Positions 8,658 through 16,761 of a stretch of 64,000 bases of DNA are shown piece after piece (position 1 is the first letter of the stretch; each line of letters starts with the position of its first letter). The stretch comes from Dyella_B acidisoli (GTDB lineage Bacteria; Pseudomonadota; Gammaproteobacteria; Xanthomonadales; Rhodanobacteraceae), in contig NZ_CP064031.1 of the NCBI RefSeq assembly GCF_049532895.1, positions 4,898,001-4,962,000 of the forward strand, in the 5' to 3' direction. The notes below the pieces were generated by a model. It saw only the letters and a program-made list of their open reading frames with translations, was not told the origin of the DNA and made no database searches. The translations under genes and the position numbers were made by a program.

Positions 8658-9029
8658 TCAGTGCACATCATAGAAAAACTGCTCCTGCACAACCTTGTCG
8701 CCCTTGACGTGATACACGCAGATCTCGCGCATATCCGCCCTGCCACGTCCTTTCATCGTGACATCCAGATGCATCGCCACGCTGAACCAGCCATCCGCGA
8801 TCACCGGATCGCTGACTTCATTCTTGTGGATCTTCTCCAAGCTGTCCTGGAACTGATGTCCCTTCTCCAGAATCGCCTTCAATCCCTTCGCGTTCCCCAT
8901 CGGGCCACTCGCCATCTCCTGCGGCTCGATGCTGATCGCATCCTTCGCATAAAGCTCGTTCTGCGCCTGCTCGTACTTACCCTCGCGGCACAGCGCCACC
9001 AACCGCTTCGCAACCGTTTCAGTGCTCAT
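8658..9029 (-). CDS. SnoaL/NTF2-like domain protein
   Basis: The 123-residue protein has the cone-shaped NTF2-like pattern: an N-terminal helical part (VAKRLVALCREGKYEQAQNELY) that leads into AKDAISIEP, then a run of beta strands such as DGWFSVAMHLDVTMKG and REICVYHVKGDKVVQEQFFYD. SnoaL-like proteins are small cyclases, isomerases or ligand binders, and no catalytic Asp-His pair stands out enough to name a reaction. It is a single gene lying convergent to rpoD with chromosomal codon use. The start has AGGTGG-type purines upstream. Confidence 0.7.
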   Translation of the reverse strand: MSTETVAKRLVALCREGKYEQAQNELYAKDAISIEPQEMASGPMGNAKGLKAILEKGHQFQDSLEKIHKNEVSDPVIADGWFSVAMHLDVTMKGRGRADMREICVYHVKGDKVVQEQFFYDVH

Positions 9030-9175
9030 GGTTCCACCTCCGCGTAAAAGGGGGAACTTAATCTAAGCCCGGCAACGTTAAAGAAACGAGCACGAGGCAG
9101 CGGGCCACGGATTTTTTTGCGGCGCGCAACGACACCAACTGCCGTTGTCATGCTGTTATCATTCCCCGCGAGATA

Positions 9176-9502
9176 GGGCCTATAGCTCAACGGTTAGAGC
9201 AGGGGACTCATCGAAAGGTGCCGTCGCGCAGTAATGCGCGAACGGGAACGGGATGAATTCAGGGAACCCGCAGCGACGCCAGTGCGGATCGGTGGCAACC
9301 CTGAGCCAAGCCGGCGGTACACCGCCGGAAGGTGCAGAGACTACCTGAGGACTTCAGCGTCCTTCATAACAGGCTCGAGCGTCCCGCACCCCACCCGCAC
9401 GTTGTGAAACGTCGGAGGGTGAAGAGATAGTCCGCGCCGAGAGGAAACTTTCGGAGCACGCGAATCCCTTGGTTCCAGGTTCGAATCCTGGTGGGCCCAC
9501 CA
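9176..9502 (+). tRNA. tRNA-Ile2 (anticodon CAU), interrupted by a group I intron
   Basis: Joining 9176-9211 to 9463-9502 gives a 76-nt tRNA with encoded CCA. The acceptor GGGCCTA pairs with TGGGCCC, the anticodon loop is CTCATAA with CAT at 9209-9211, and the T arm is GGTTCGAATCC. C4-G69 and C5-G68 in the acceptor are features that TilS uses to recognise the lysidine-modified tRNA-Ile2, so this is more likely isoleucine than elongator methionine. The intron must be removed for function. A Tn7-like element is inserted 23 bp after the CCA end. Confidence 0.9.
9212..9462 (+). ncRNA. group I self-splicing intron, 251 nt
   Basis: The intron lies directly after anticodon base U36, the site used by the Azoarcus tRNA-Ile intron. 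It begins after T9211 and ends with G9462 (omega-G). The guide GTG (9218-9220) can pair with exon CAT, with the expected G-U at the 5' splice site. Conserved core elements are present: GCAACCCTGAGCCAAGCC (P4/J4-5/P6 side), GGTGCAGAGACTA at 9331-9343 (5' strand of P7) and GATAGTCC at 9426-9433 (3' strand of P7). GCCGGCGG/CCGCCGG forms P6. No homing endonuclease is encoded. Subgroup IC3 is likely from the tRNA location and size. Confidence 0.9.
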
Positions 9503-9525
9503 ATCTCTCATCTCAGGTGACCTCA

Positions 9526-9590
9526 TGCGCTTTCACTCATAGTTTGGCCGCTTTGGCCAAACTATGAGATTTTGGAAGCAAAGTTTGGCC
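9526..9590. repeat. transposon left end with TnsB-type binding repeats
   Basis: CATAGTTTGGCC stands at 9538-9549, an inverted copy GGCCAAACTATG at 9555-9566, and a shortened AGTTTGGCC at 9582-9590. The first two form a hairpin with 14-bp arms (CTCATAGTTTGGCC) around a 5-nt loop. Such repeats match the multiple TnsB sites of Tn7 ends. The head-to-head pair is unusual, since end sites normally share one orientation. Confidence 0.85.
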
Positions 9591-9713
9591 AGAATCGAGA
9601 AGCTGGCGCGCGTCCTGCGCTCACCGATGAAGTCAATCACGTAAACCAAACAGTCGCCATCAGTGTGCCGATTCCCTGACCAAATCGCCTAGGCGCGCTT
9701 CTGACTTCGGATA

Positions 9714-9734
9714 GTGGTCTCCCAGGGAGACCAC
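9714..9734. promoter_or_regulatory. 21-bp perfect palindrome downstream of tniQ
   Basis: GTGGTCTCCC and GGGAGACCAC flank a single A, 7 bp past the tniQ stop. The one-base centre is too tight for a terminator loop and neither side is followed by a T run, so a protein-binding site is more likely. Its function is unknown. Confidence 0.5.
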
Positions 9735-9740
9735 CATGCC

Positions 9741-11117
9741 TCATAGATACCCGGCGGCACGCCCGCGTTTCAACATGCATCGCTGACTTTTACTCAGCAT
9801 AGTCATCTCACTTAGATTCTTTATCCTTGCGTGCGTCTTCAGCACCTCATTTATCAGAAGCCTCGCGACGCGCTTCTTTATCTCGAAGTTCGAATGAAGA
9901 TGATCAACAAGCTCATCTTGGCTGCGAAATTCGCCTGCTAGGTAACGAAGGAATGCTCGGCCCTCGGTGAGCTCGGCTTTGGCTTGGCGCTTATGCTGCT
10001 TGTTAGCCTGACGAACTTGAGCCTTGTATTCCTGCTTGTATATCTTGCAGAGAATAGGTTCCCGATAGCTGAGAAAGCCCTTAGAAACGCCAAGCGCTCG
10101 CGCAAATTCGGTAAACGCGACCAGAGGCCGCTGGGGGTATTCGGAGATCGCTTCAATCAGGCGCAAGCGAACTTGCTTCAACATCTCAGGTGAACGGCGC
10201 GGCTTTGGGCTACTGGGGAGTGCTTGATGATCGATCAATAGCTGACCCGCCGCCTTCGCAGCGCCGCGAGGGTCGGCTAGCACGTCAGGCAATCTTACGC
10301 CCGCAACGTGGCAGCGCTTGAGCATGGTCGAAAGTGTCGGTCTCTGCCCCTCTCGCCATGTCCTGGAAGCAAACTCCGGCCGAGTGTTCTTTACATAGGC
10401 CACCAGAGGATTGGCCAGCGCACGGAGCTCGTCACAAAAGATCGAAAACGCCCTCGGAACAGTCGAGCTAAGCGATCCATCGGCGATGTTCTGCACTAAT
10501 GCCCTGCAGTTGTCCTCCGCGAAGCAGGGATGCGGAGCCCTAGTCCATGTCTCAGGTTGTTGCACCAACGATTCAGAGCATTTTGCACAGCGCGCCATTC
10601 CCGCACGAGGATGGTATGCCAGCTGATGGTGGCCGCAGTGGCAACACGCGTGTTCCAGCGCAACCTGGTGTATCGGGCATCGCTCCATGGGAGCTATCGC
10701 CCATAGCAGCCTGTCGTAGTGGGGCTCCCCTCGCCGATCAGACCAATACATACAGGCCGGACACCAAGCTCGCCCTCGCTTTAGCACCCCATGTGCGACG
10801 GCATCCGCTGCATCTCGAAGAGGAAGGAGCGTTGTGCGATAGAGATCGGGCTGGTGAGTCGCAGCGGAGACGACGCGGACGTAGTTCGCCACGGCCTCGC
10901 CGTAACCGCAAAGAGGCTGACGGTTGGCCTTGTAAAGAAATACATCATTGAGCTCGACGGGCACTTCGTTATTTCGCTGCCACCACTCGGCAAGGTGCTT
11001 AGCCATAGGGATCATTGTCGTAGCGTGAAGCAGGGCAAATCGATAAAAATACGAATGAAATTGCTCAATCTCTTCCGTTTCCCAACCCATGGGCTGTAGC
11101 GAGAAATAGTTACTCAT
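9741..11117 (-). CDS. TniQ/TnsD-like target-selection protein
   Basis: From the ATG at 11117 the product has 458 residues. The N-terminus carries the TniQ pattern (HSYFYRFALLHATT and a CGYGEAVANYVRV region), then zinc-finger pairs WCPACMYW, RCPIHQVALEHACCHCGHHQ and RCAKCSES. The C-terminal half is helical and rich in basic residues, as in TnsD proteins that bind a fixed attachment site. In Tn7-like systems it recruits TnsC to the target. The start overlaps the tnsC stop by 8 bp (ATGAGTAA), giving translational coupling. Position next to a tRNA suggests that it reads the tRNA gene, which is inference. Confidence 0.85.
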   Translation of the reverse strand: MSNYFSLQPMGWETEEIEQFHSYFYRFALLHATTMIPMAKHLAEWWQRNNEVPVELNDVFLYKANRQPLCGYGEAVANYVRVVSAATHQPDLYRTTLLPLRDAADAVAHGVLKRGRAWCPACMYWSDRRGEPHYDRLLWAIAPMERCPIHQVALEHACCHCGHHQLAYHPRAGMARCAKCSESLVQQPETWTRAPHPCFAEDNCRALVQNIADGSLSSTVPRAFSIFCDELRALANPLVAYVKNTRPEFASRTWREGQRPTLSTMLKRCHVAGVRLPDVLADPRGAAKAAGQLLIDHQALPSSPKPRRSPEMLKQVRLRLIEAISEYPQRPLVAFTEFARALGVSKGFLSYREPILCKIYKQEYKAQVRQANKQHKRQAKAELTEGRAFLRYLAGEFRSQDELVDHLHSNFEIKKRVARLLINEVLKTHARIKNLSEMTMLSKSQRCMLKRGRAAGYL

Positions 11118-12141
11118 CGGCCACCGCCGGATAAGCCGGGAGCGCGCGGTTGGGTTTGCGCATGAAAGGGCGATGGGTCGCCTTGTCCTTGGTCGATTTA
11201 ATCCCATCTGCCTGCTTTGCAGGCATATCCGTCGTTAGGCTCGCGAGAGCCTGCTTGCCCGTAGCGATATCATGCTTGATCGCCTCGTGTTCGTGCCTTA
11301 AGGGATAGACGGCGTGCAAGCTGCGTCGGTCGATGGCTTTCGACCCGCTTAGTGATCGGGCAGCCCACAAGACCTTTTCGAGTAGCCCAAAACATCCGTT
11401 GGTGACTTGAAGGAGAGGTTCCGCTTCGTCGAGAAGGAGCGTAGACGGTCGCGTAGCGACATATTTACTGCAGAACTTCAGGATCCGGTCCCATTCGGCA
11501 AGATCATCACTACTTTCCGTATAGGGCGCCAATTCGACACAGATCAAACGGCCCGCAAAATGCGCCGAATCGAACAGTCCCCGGTAGGCAAGCTCGTATC
11601 CACCGACGAGAACCAAGGTCCGATCGATGGCACCCAAGCACTTGATCGATTGGATGACGTTCGTGCGAACGTCTCTATTATTCGTGTGTGTCAGGTGGTG
11701 TGCCTCATCGAGCAGGACAAAGGACGTCGACCGGGCTGCGAGCGCCACCTCAAGCGCCACTCTCATCGTGCCTTCGTCTCTACCCCGCGAGGGCCGGTAG
11801 TGATCGAGCTCATCGAACTCGCCGACATGCTCGTACATGGGATGACGAACTGCCTTCAGAAGGCTCAAAGTCAAATGCTTTGGTGATATCCGTCCATCGT
11901 TGCTCGTTCTTACGACGAGCGACACCCAAGGCATGGCATTCCTGTCTCCAGTCCGTAGCTCGCGGGAAAGCAACTCGGTGAGGCCCTTGAAGATAAGTGA
12001 CTTGCCAACCTGAGTCGGCCCCACAAGCGCGATCACTTTTCCACCGGGCGAACAGCGCACCAGCTCGGTAAATTGGCGTCTCGCTTCGACAAAGTTGCGG
12101 TGTTGAAGTGGTGCAGGAAAGAGAATGGGCTTCACCGTCAT
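11110..12141 (-). CDS. tnsC: TnsC/TniB-like AAA+ ATPase
   Basis: The 343-residue protein has Walker A GPTQVGKS at residues 41-48 and Walker B LLDEAHH at about 143-149, with TniB-like surroundings (HRNFVEARRQF at the start and CLGAIDRTLVLVGGYELA as sensor region). TnsC polymerises on DNA with ATP, links the TniQ-marked target to the transposase and provides target immunity. Its ATG overlaps the transposase stop (ATGA) and its stop overlaps tniQ, so the three genes form one operon. The C-terminal tail is basic (about 50 residues), possibly for contact with the transposase. Confidence 0.9.
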   Translation of the reverse strand: MTVKPILFPAPLQHRNFVEARRQFTELVRCSPGGKVIALVGPTQVGKSLIFKGLTELLSRELRTGDRNAMPWVSLVVRTSNDGRISPKHLTLSLLKAVRHPMYEHVGEFDELDHYRPSRGRDEGTMRVALEVALAARSTSFVLLDEAHHLTHTNNRDVRTNVIQSIKCLGAIDRTLVLVGGYELAYRGLFDSAHFAGRLICVELAPYTESSDDLAEWDRILKFCSKYVATRPSTLLLDEAEPLLQVTNGCFGLLEKVLWAARSLSGSKAIDRRSLHAVYPLRHEHEAIKHDIATGKQALASLTTDMPAKQADGIKSTKDKATHRPFMRKPNRALPAYPAVADE

Positions 12142-14624
12142 TCCTTATCCATGATCAGGTCGCCGATGTCCTCCATGCGTCCGGTACGGCGCAACTCTTG
12201 GACGTCCGTTGCTTTAGGCCTTCGTTGAGCTGGCCTCTCTTTATCAAGGCTGACGTCGCGACTGAGTGCCGACGCCAGCGCCAACCTCTTGGCCTCGTAT
12301 GTTTCGAGCTCAGCCTCGAAGGCCAGCGCTTTCGTCAAGCTTCGAAGCTGCTGGTGAACCGCAGTACGCGCGATGACTTCAAAGGTCGGAAGCGCGGCAT
12401 GGATCTTCGCTTTCGTACTCCGACAGACGTGCCACGTATTGACCAGGCACACGTAGGCGATCGAGCCGTCGAAAGGCTCGATCCTTACTCGAACAGTCTT
12501 CTTGGGTCCTTTGTAATTGAAAAGAGCGTGGCAGCCGTACCATGTTTCGTAGACGCGAATTCCGCGGCCTGGAACGAGTTGATAACTCTCCTCAGGAGCG
12601 TCCACCGCCGTCTGAATGAGAAAACTGGTATCGACGACTACCCGCTTCCCGTTGAACGGGAAAGACGCGTCAGATTTCGCCCGCATTCCCGAGCGGCTAT
12701 CTAACGCATCAGGTTTGGGTTCATGGTTGTATCCGTTGAATGTATAGGTTTCGAGCATCTCGGCAAGCTGGTGAAAATTGAGGCGTGCGCGATGGGCCGA
12801 GTTAAATTTTCCAGACGCTTTGCGCGCGGATGCGACACCGGGAACGAATCCGGGCAATCCCCTAGCAAACTTTTCCTTGAATACCCCAAAGAGACGCTCG
12901 ACCTCTTTACCAAACCGAGGATCTTCGGGAGGCCGCTGGAATCTTGTTATCCCAAGCGTGGCCAGCAATGTCACGAAATGGACACTGTCAAACTCCTTGC
13001 CTCCATCGACGATCAGGATCTCTGGCAAGCGCCCATGGCGGCTGGCGCAGTCTCTGATGACCATCGCACATGAGTTACGGCATGGTGCCTTGTACGACAG
13101 CCATATTCCCAGCACCTCGCCGCTGTAGCCATCGACCATGGCTGTAAGCCATGCCCTGCGTGTGAGGGGGCGACACTTTGCTCGGCCCAACAGCAAAGCG
13201 ATATCGACCTCGTAGTGATCGATGTGCGCGATCGAAAACGCCCGTGTAGGGAGCAGTGTTCGGTTGAGGGGATCAATGGATGCCGCAGCAGCGTTGCTTG
13301 CCCGACGTCCTCCGCGGATAGCATGGAGGTCAGCCTCGCAGGAATAGGAGTTGTAGTGGCGGTAGAAGGTTGCCGCTACGACCGGCCGATCGTCGCTGTT
13401 CTTTGGGAAGGAACGCCATCGGGAGCGGTATTCCAAGTACCCGTTCGCGATTGTGCTGAGGTTTGAATCGCCTTTTGTCTCCCGAATGACGTCATGCATC
13501 AGCTGAAGATGGGCGGGAGCGATACGCGCCTTTCTGTTTCCGCAGCGTGCCCAACGAGGATGCAGAGCGGCCGGATCCCCGCCCGCCTCCCTTAGAGCCT
13601 TCCCATACCGGCGCTTAGTCCTTTCGGACTTCTGCGAGAGGTCAGGTATCGGATCTATCAGACCACAAGCTGCATACCGCGAGGCGACCTCTTGCACGTG
13701 CTGAGGTGCCGGCACGTACTCAGTAGAGACCGTATTTTTTACAGCTATCGCATCTTTGAATCGGAAACCCGTGCTACCCATCAAACGGGTCAAGCTCGGG
13801 TCAGCGGTGACCCAGACGTCAGCAGGCGTGCTTAGCAAACAGTGGTCAAGATCAACGTGTATGCACCCTTGATCCACCAGCTGCAGAATCGGTGTAACGT
13901 CTTCGATATGCAGGCGATCAAGAAGCAGTCTGATCTGTACAACTTCAATTTCCCGAACGATCGTGAGGACGCGCGCTCTCAGGCGCACGAGCCTGGGTGT
14001 GTCATTAACCTGGCGCACGGTCAGCAACGTTCGTAAGTTATCCGCGCGAATAGCAGAAGTATTGCTGCTTGGTATCACGCGATGGTTGATGCCCAGTGCG
14101 CGAAAATGCGCCCTCGCCGGCACACAGACGTACTCCTCTTGCTCCTGGATCCAATCATTCGCCCGTTGTCTGCAAAGCGCCTCAAGAACTTCATCGTGCT
14201 TCGCTTCATAGGCAACGACACAGTCATCGTGAATGACCAGAAAGTCGGGCGTATGGGGCACTCTCGTCGCGACACCTGATCGATTGGTGATGCAGAGCGG
14301 CACGCTCTTAGGCTGGTCATAGATGGCCAGGACATCTCGCCGCCATAGCATCTCCAGTAGGAAGAAGTATTCCCCCGACGCCGACTCAACCTGCAACACG
14401 ACTCCCAAGTCAGGCACCGGCACGTTGCCGATGAGGTTTCGGTTCCGGTGGACACCAACAGCACGAGCCGGGGGGGAAGAGGCCACCTCCAGCACGTACT
14501 TACTCCCCTCTTCCGTCAAACCAAGATCGTCGAGGAGCTCCTCCAAAGGTGTAGAGCCACGAATGATTGGCGACGAAGGCTGTCCGGGAACTGCTACCTC
14601 TATTGCTTCTTGAAGAGTATTCAT
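12138..14624 (-). CDS. TnsA-TnsB fusion transposase
   Basis: One chain holds both cutting enzymes. Residues about 25-160 are a TnsA-type PD-(D/E)xK nuclease: SGEYFFLLE, then HTPDFLVI and YEAKHDE give the E, D and ExK residues that cleave the 5' strands. From about residue 400 follows a TnsB DDE integrase: AHIDHYEVD, IVDGGKEF and GKEVERLFG carry the three acidic catalytic residues. Fused TnsAB is known from some Tn7-like and CAST elements. The start at 14624 (828 residues) has GGAG seven bases upstream; a GTG at 14726 would add 34 residues but its ribosome site is too close. It is the first gene of the tnsAB-tnsC-tniQ operon. Confidence 0.9.
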   Translation of the reverse strand: MNTLQEAIEVAVPGQPSSPIIRGSTPLEELLDDLGLTEEGSKYVLEVASSPPARAVGVHRNRNLIGNVPVPDLGVVLQVESASGEYFFLLEMLWRRDVLAIYDQPKSVPLCITNRSGVATRVPHTPDFLVIHDDCVVAYEAKHDEVLEALCRQRANDWIQEQEEYVCVPARAHFRALGINHRVIPSSNTSAIRADNLRTLLTVRQVNDTPRLVRLRARVLTIVREIEVVQIRLLLDRLHIEDVTPILQLVDQGCIHVDLDHCLLSTPADVWVTADPSLTRLMGSTGFRFKDAIAVKNTVSTEYVPAPQHVQEVASRYAACGLIDPIPDLSQKSERTKRRYGKALREAGGDPAALHPRWARCGNRKARIAPAHLQLMHDVIRETKGDSNLSTIANGYLEYRSRWRSFPKNSDDRPVVAATFYRHYNSYSCEADLHAIRGGRRASNAAAASIDPLNRTLLPTRAFSIAHIDHYEVDIALLLGRAKCRPLTRRAWLTAMVDGYSGEVLGIWLSYKAPCRNSCAMVIRDCASRHGRLPEILIVDGGKEFDSVHFVTLLATLGITRFQRPPEDPRFGKEVERLFGVFKEKFARGLPGFVPGVASARKASGKFNSAHRARLNFHQLAEMLETYTFNGYNHEPKPDALDSRSGMRAKSDASFPFNGKRVVVDTSFLIQTAVDAPEESYQLVPGRGIRVYETWYGCHALFNYKGPKKTVRVRIEPFDGSIAYVCLVNTWHVCRSTKAKIHAALPTFEVIARTAVHQQLRSLTKALAFEAELETYEAKRLALASALSRDVSLDKERPAQRRPKATDVQELRRTGRMEDIGDLIMDKE

Positions 14625-14822
14625 CCTCGGCTCCACATCGAAATTCGACCAGGTGGTTAGATCGAGATCGGCGAAGTAATGGCCTGGCGCCGGTTGATTG
14701 GGTGACGCGCGGCCACGACGAGGCACTTCTCACCTGCTTTCCGATGAAAAGGCCTTGACTTCGGGGAATAGGGCTCTGAAGATAAGTTCGGGTGGTTGCT
14801 TCAATACCCGTCTCACCGAAAG

Positions 14823-14851
14823 GCTCCGCATGCCAGTGCGGGGCTTTTCTT
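14823..14851. terminator. hairpin terminator between tns operon and HTH gene
   Basis: GCTCCGCA and TGCGGGGC form an 8-bp stem with a G-T pair around TGCCAG. TTTTCTT follows on the plus strand and CTTTC on the minus strand. It sits 24 bp after the stop of the HTH gene and before the tnsAB start, so it probably insulates the two. Confidence 0.6.
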
Positions 14852-14874
14852 GTCTCAGCGCCGGTGATTTCGTG

Positions 14875-15165
14875 TTAGTCACTCATGGGACGAACCTCCG
14901 TTGGATCCTCGCTGACAGTACGTCGCCCTTGTTGCTTGCTTTCCAGCCCAAGGCCTGGTGACGCATCTCCTTGGACGGCCGGCTTCATACCGAGGGCAAT
15001 GGCGATCTGATGCCCGCGGCCACGGGTACAGCGCGACCTGCCCGACAGCACTGCGTAGACGGCTTGGCGCGGGTAGCCGTGATCTCGCGCCCAATCGGTC
15101 AGCGATATTCCCCTGTCGTAAAACCAGTTTCGCGCCTCTTTGGCGGTGCGTAGGTGGTCACTCAT
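14875..15165 (-). CDS. small helix-turn-helix DNA-binding protein
   Basis: From the ATG at 15165 the protein has 96 residues. The pattern AKEARNWFYDRGISLTDWAR followed by RQAVYAVLSGRSRCTRGRGH and IAIALGMK is a small proteobacterial HTH family often found with phages and transposons. The recognition helix would be YPRQAVYAVLSGR. The C-terminal 30 residues are polar and unstructured. Placed just upstream of the tns operon on the same strand but behind a hairpin, it may control transposition genes, although that is only context. An in-frame start at 15234 is possible but adds unconserved residues. Confidence 0.7.
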   Translation of the reverse strand: MSDHLRTAKEARNWFYDRGISLTDWARDHGYPRQAVYAVLSGRSRCTRGRGHQIAIALGMKPAVQGDASPGLGLESKQQGRRTVSEDPTEVRPMSD

Positions 15166-15878
15166 ATCTGATCGCACTGTTGGAAACGGATGCCGCAACT
15201 GATTGAGTAGTAGAGAATTTCTTCCGAAAACCAATCCACGACGAAATCGGGATATCTGGTTAGAAACATGATGATTTGGACGAATATGCGACGAATCACG
15301 GTTACACCTACCTGTTGATTGCTTGGTAGTTTCACGTATACGCCTTATATTTCAATCACTTACGTTAACATCGACCAAGGTAGCACTCGCCCCGTGACGA
15401 GTAAACATGTGCCTTAGCGAACCGGGAATCAGCTCGCTGGGGGATATAAGTGAACCAAGTGAGAACTGACGCCCTACCCGCTTTCAGTAGCGGGTGGATG
15501 CTGGTTGATCGGGGTGGGTACCACACAGACGCCACTTCGGGGCTGGGTTATGGGTGGCTGGCTGATGTCACATGGCGCTTGCTTGCTTCGGCCTTGTCAC
15601 GTTCACGAAGGCGCAACGGATCCACTCGCTCGGTGGCGCCGGCGATCGGCCAAAGACCTAAGGCAAAGTCATTGCTTGACTAAGATTTCAACCGTCCACC
15701 GAGCCCATACAATAGAACTTAAACCTGAAGCGCCCTCGTTTTTCCAGTCGCTCGAAAGTAGAGGCTGCTGACGACACTCAGCAGAATTTGGATAGCCATT
15801 GGGGTCATCAAACTCGTCGAGCAGGCAACTTTCCGAATGGCGGATAAGCTCATAGCTAAGGCAGAGCCTCTTCGGTCA
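15166..15878. other. non-coding stretch inside the transposon
   Basis: About 700 bp without a gene I can support. The part 15240-15400 is AT-rich and probably holds the promoter of the HTH gene. A plus-strand frame from 15450 (77 codons) has no recognisable features and weak composition, so it is not called. Confidence 0.5.
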
Positions 15879-16196
15879 TCACGACAAGTTGTAGTGAATC
15901 TCAGTGAAGTAGTGTCCCGCGCCCGGTGGGATCTGGCGCAGGATCTCGCTTGCGGCTAGGGGAATCCACTGGATCATTGCCTTGACATCCTCGCCAGCAT
16001 CCGCGTCGATGGGCGTCGTTACGATGCCTCGGTGGAAGTACTCAGGCAGCTTCTCCTTAAGTATCCGCTCCGCGGCCTCGGCTGTGCCGGCCACGGCCAA
16101 GCAGGACCTCAGGCCTTCGCCCGTGGCAGCGTAGTTCATGTAGCTGAGGTACCAGCCGGCCTCGAGGAGGGTGGGCGGCATGGACTTGTTGGCCAT
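15879..16196 (-). CDS. hypothetical protein, 105 residues
   Basis: This frame begins with AGGAA seven bases before the ATG and has plausible coding composition. The product (MANKSMPPTLLEAGWYLSYMNYAATGEG... ending GHYFTEIHYNLS) is soluble with mixed helix and strand, has no signal peptide and no cysteine pairs, and I do not recognise its family. It stands alone between the tns region and the HEPN-HNH pair. Its role in the element is unknown. Confidence 0.5.
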   Translation of the reverse strand: MANKSMPPTLLEAGWYLSYMNYAATGEGLRSCLAVAGTAEAAERILKEKLPEYFHRGIVTTPIDADAGEDVKAMIQWIPLAASEILRQIPPGAGHYFTEIHYNLS

Positions 16197-16459
16197 GACG
16201 GAATTCCTGTGGCAAAGAGTGGTCTCGTCTTCGGACTTTAGGCGACCGCGTTCTCAATCGCTGAGATTGAGCTCCCACAGGGGATCAAACGCTTCCGGAC
16301 GTGCAGGTTGCATACCGACCTACGTAAAAGTGGTCGGTTACCGCCGGCTGGAAAGCAAGGGCGACAACCATTGCAGCTTGGCCGACTACGTCAAGTTGAA
16401 CGGCCTACACGCTGAGCCACGACTCCAGCGCCACTCCTACCAATCTTTAGTGAGTCTGC

Positions 16460-16486
16460 AAGGCGGGACTATCATGATCCCGCCTT
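16460..16486. terminator. possible hairpin terminator
   Basis: AAGGCGGGA and TCCCGCCTT form a 9-bp perfect stem with a 9-nt loop in the 300-bp spacer before 16512. The tail is CCTCTGATTCCTT, which is only weakly T-rich. The rest of this spacer shows nothing recognised. Confidence 0.35.
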
Positions 16487-16511
16487 CCTCTGATTCCTTG
16501 GGGTGATCACT

Positions 16512-16727
16512 ATGGCGACCTTCGAAATGCGTGAGCTTCACTTAGTGAAGAAAGCGCTAGCAATTTCCATCTTAGTGATGGAACGCCAACACGGCCCCCT
16601 GAGTTCGCCTAGCGATAGGTTCGACATGAAGCTCCTACTGGAGCATTTGACGGATACGGCTGAGCTTGAACATTACACACGGTCTGCCTGGATCGCGGTC
16701 ACTGGAAAACCACCAGAAGGCCATTGA
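16512..16727 (+). CDS. hypothetical small protein, 71 residues
   Basis: The ATG at 16512 (or 16503) opens a short frame: MATFEMRELHLVKKALAISI, then a polar loop and a second helix MKLLLEHLTDTAELEHYT. It looks like a two-to-three-helix soluble protein with coding-like amino-acid usage. It is convergent with the HNH gene. I do not recognise the family; it could be a small regulator or an unrelated cargo gene. Confidence 0.45.
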   Translation: MATFEMRELHLVKKALAISILVMERQHGPLSSPSDRFDMKLLLEHLTDTAELEHYTRSAWIAVTGKPPEGH

Positions 16728-16761
16728 ATACGGGCCAAATTGTTAGCATTGAGAAATGTCG

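Noticed and set aside
9176..9502. Elongator tRNA-Met
   Set aside because: The anticodon CAU fits both, but the C4-G69 and C5-G68 pairs and acceptor sequence favour lysidine-type tRNA-Ile2; a covariance score would settle it.
9341..9526. Minus-strand frame with a WWAHQDSNLEPRDS peptide
   Set aside because: It is the antisense of the tRNA 3' half and the intron; this peptide is a well-known artefact of tRNA loci.
14625..14726. GTG start extending TnsAB by 34 residues
   Set aside because: The purine-rich sequence is too close to the GTG, while the ATG at 14624 has well-spaced GGAG; the longer form is not excluded.
15450..15683. 77-codon plus-strand frame
   Set aside because: No ribosome site of quality, no family features and poor composition.
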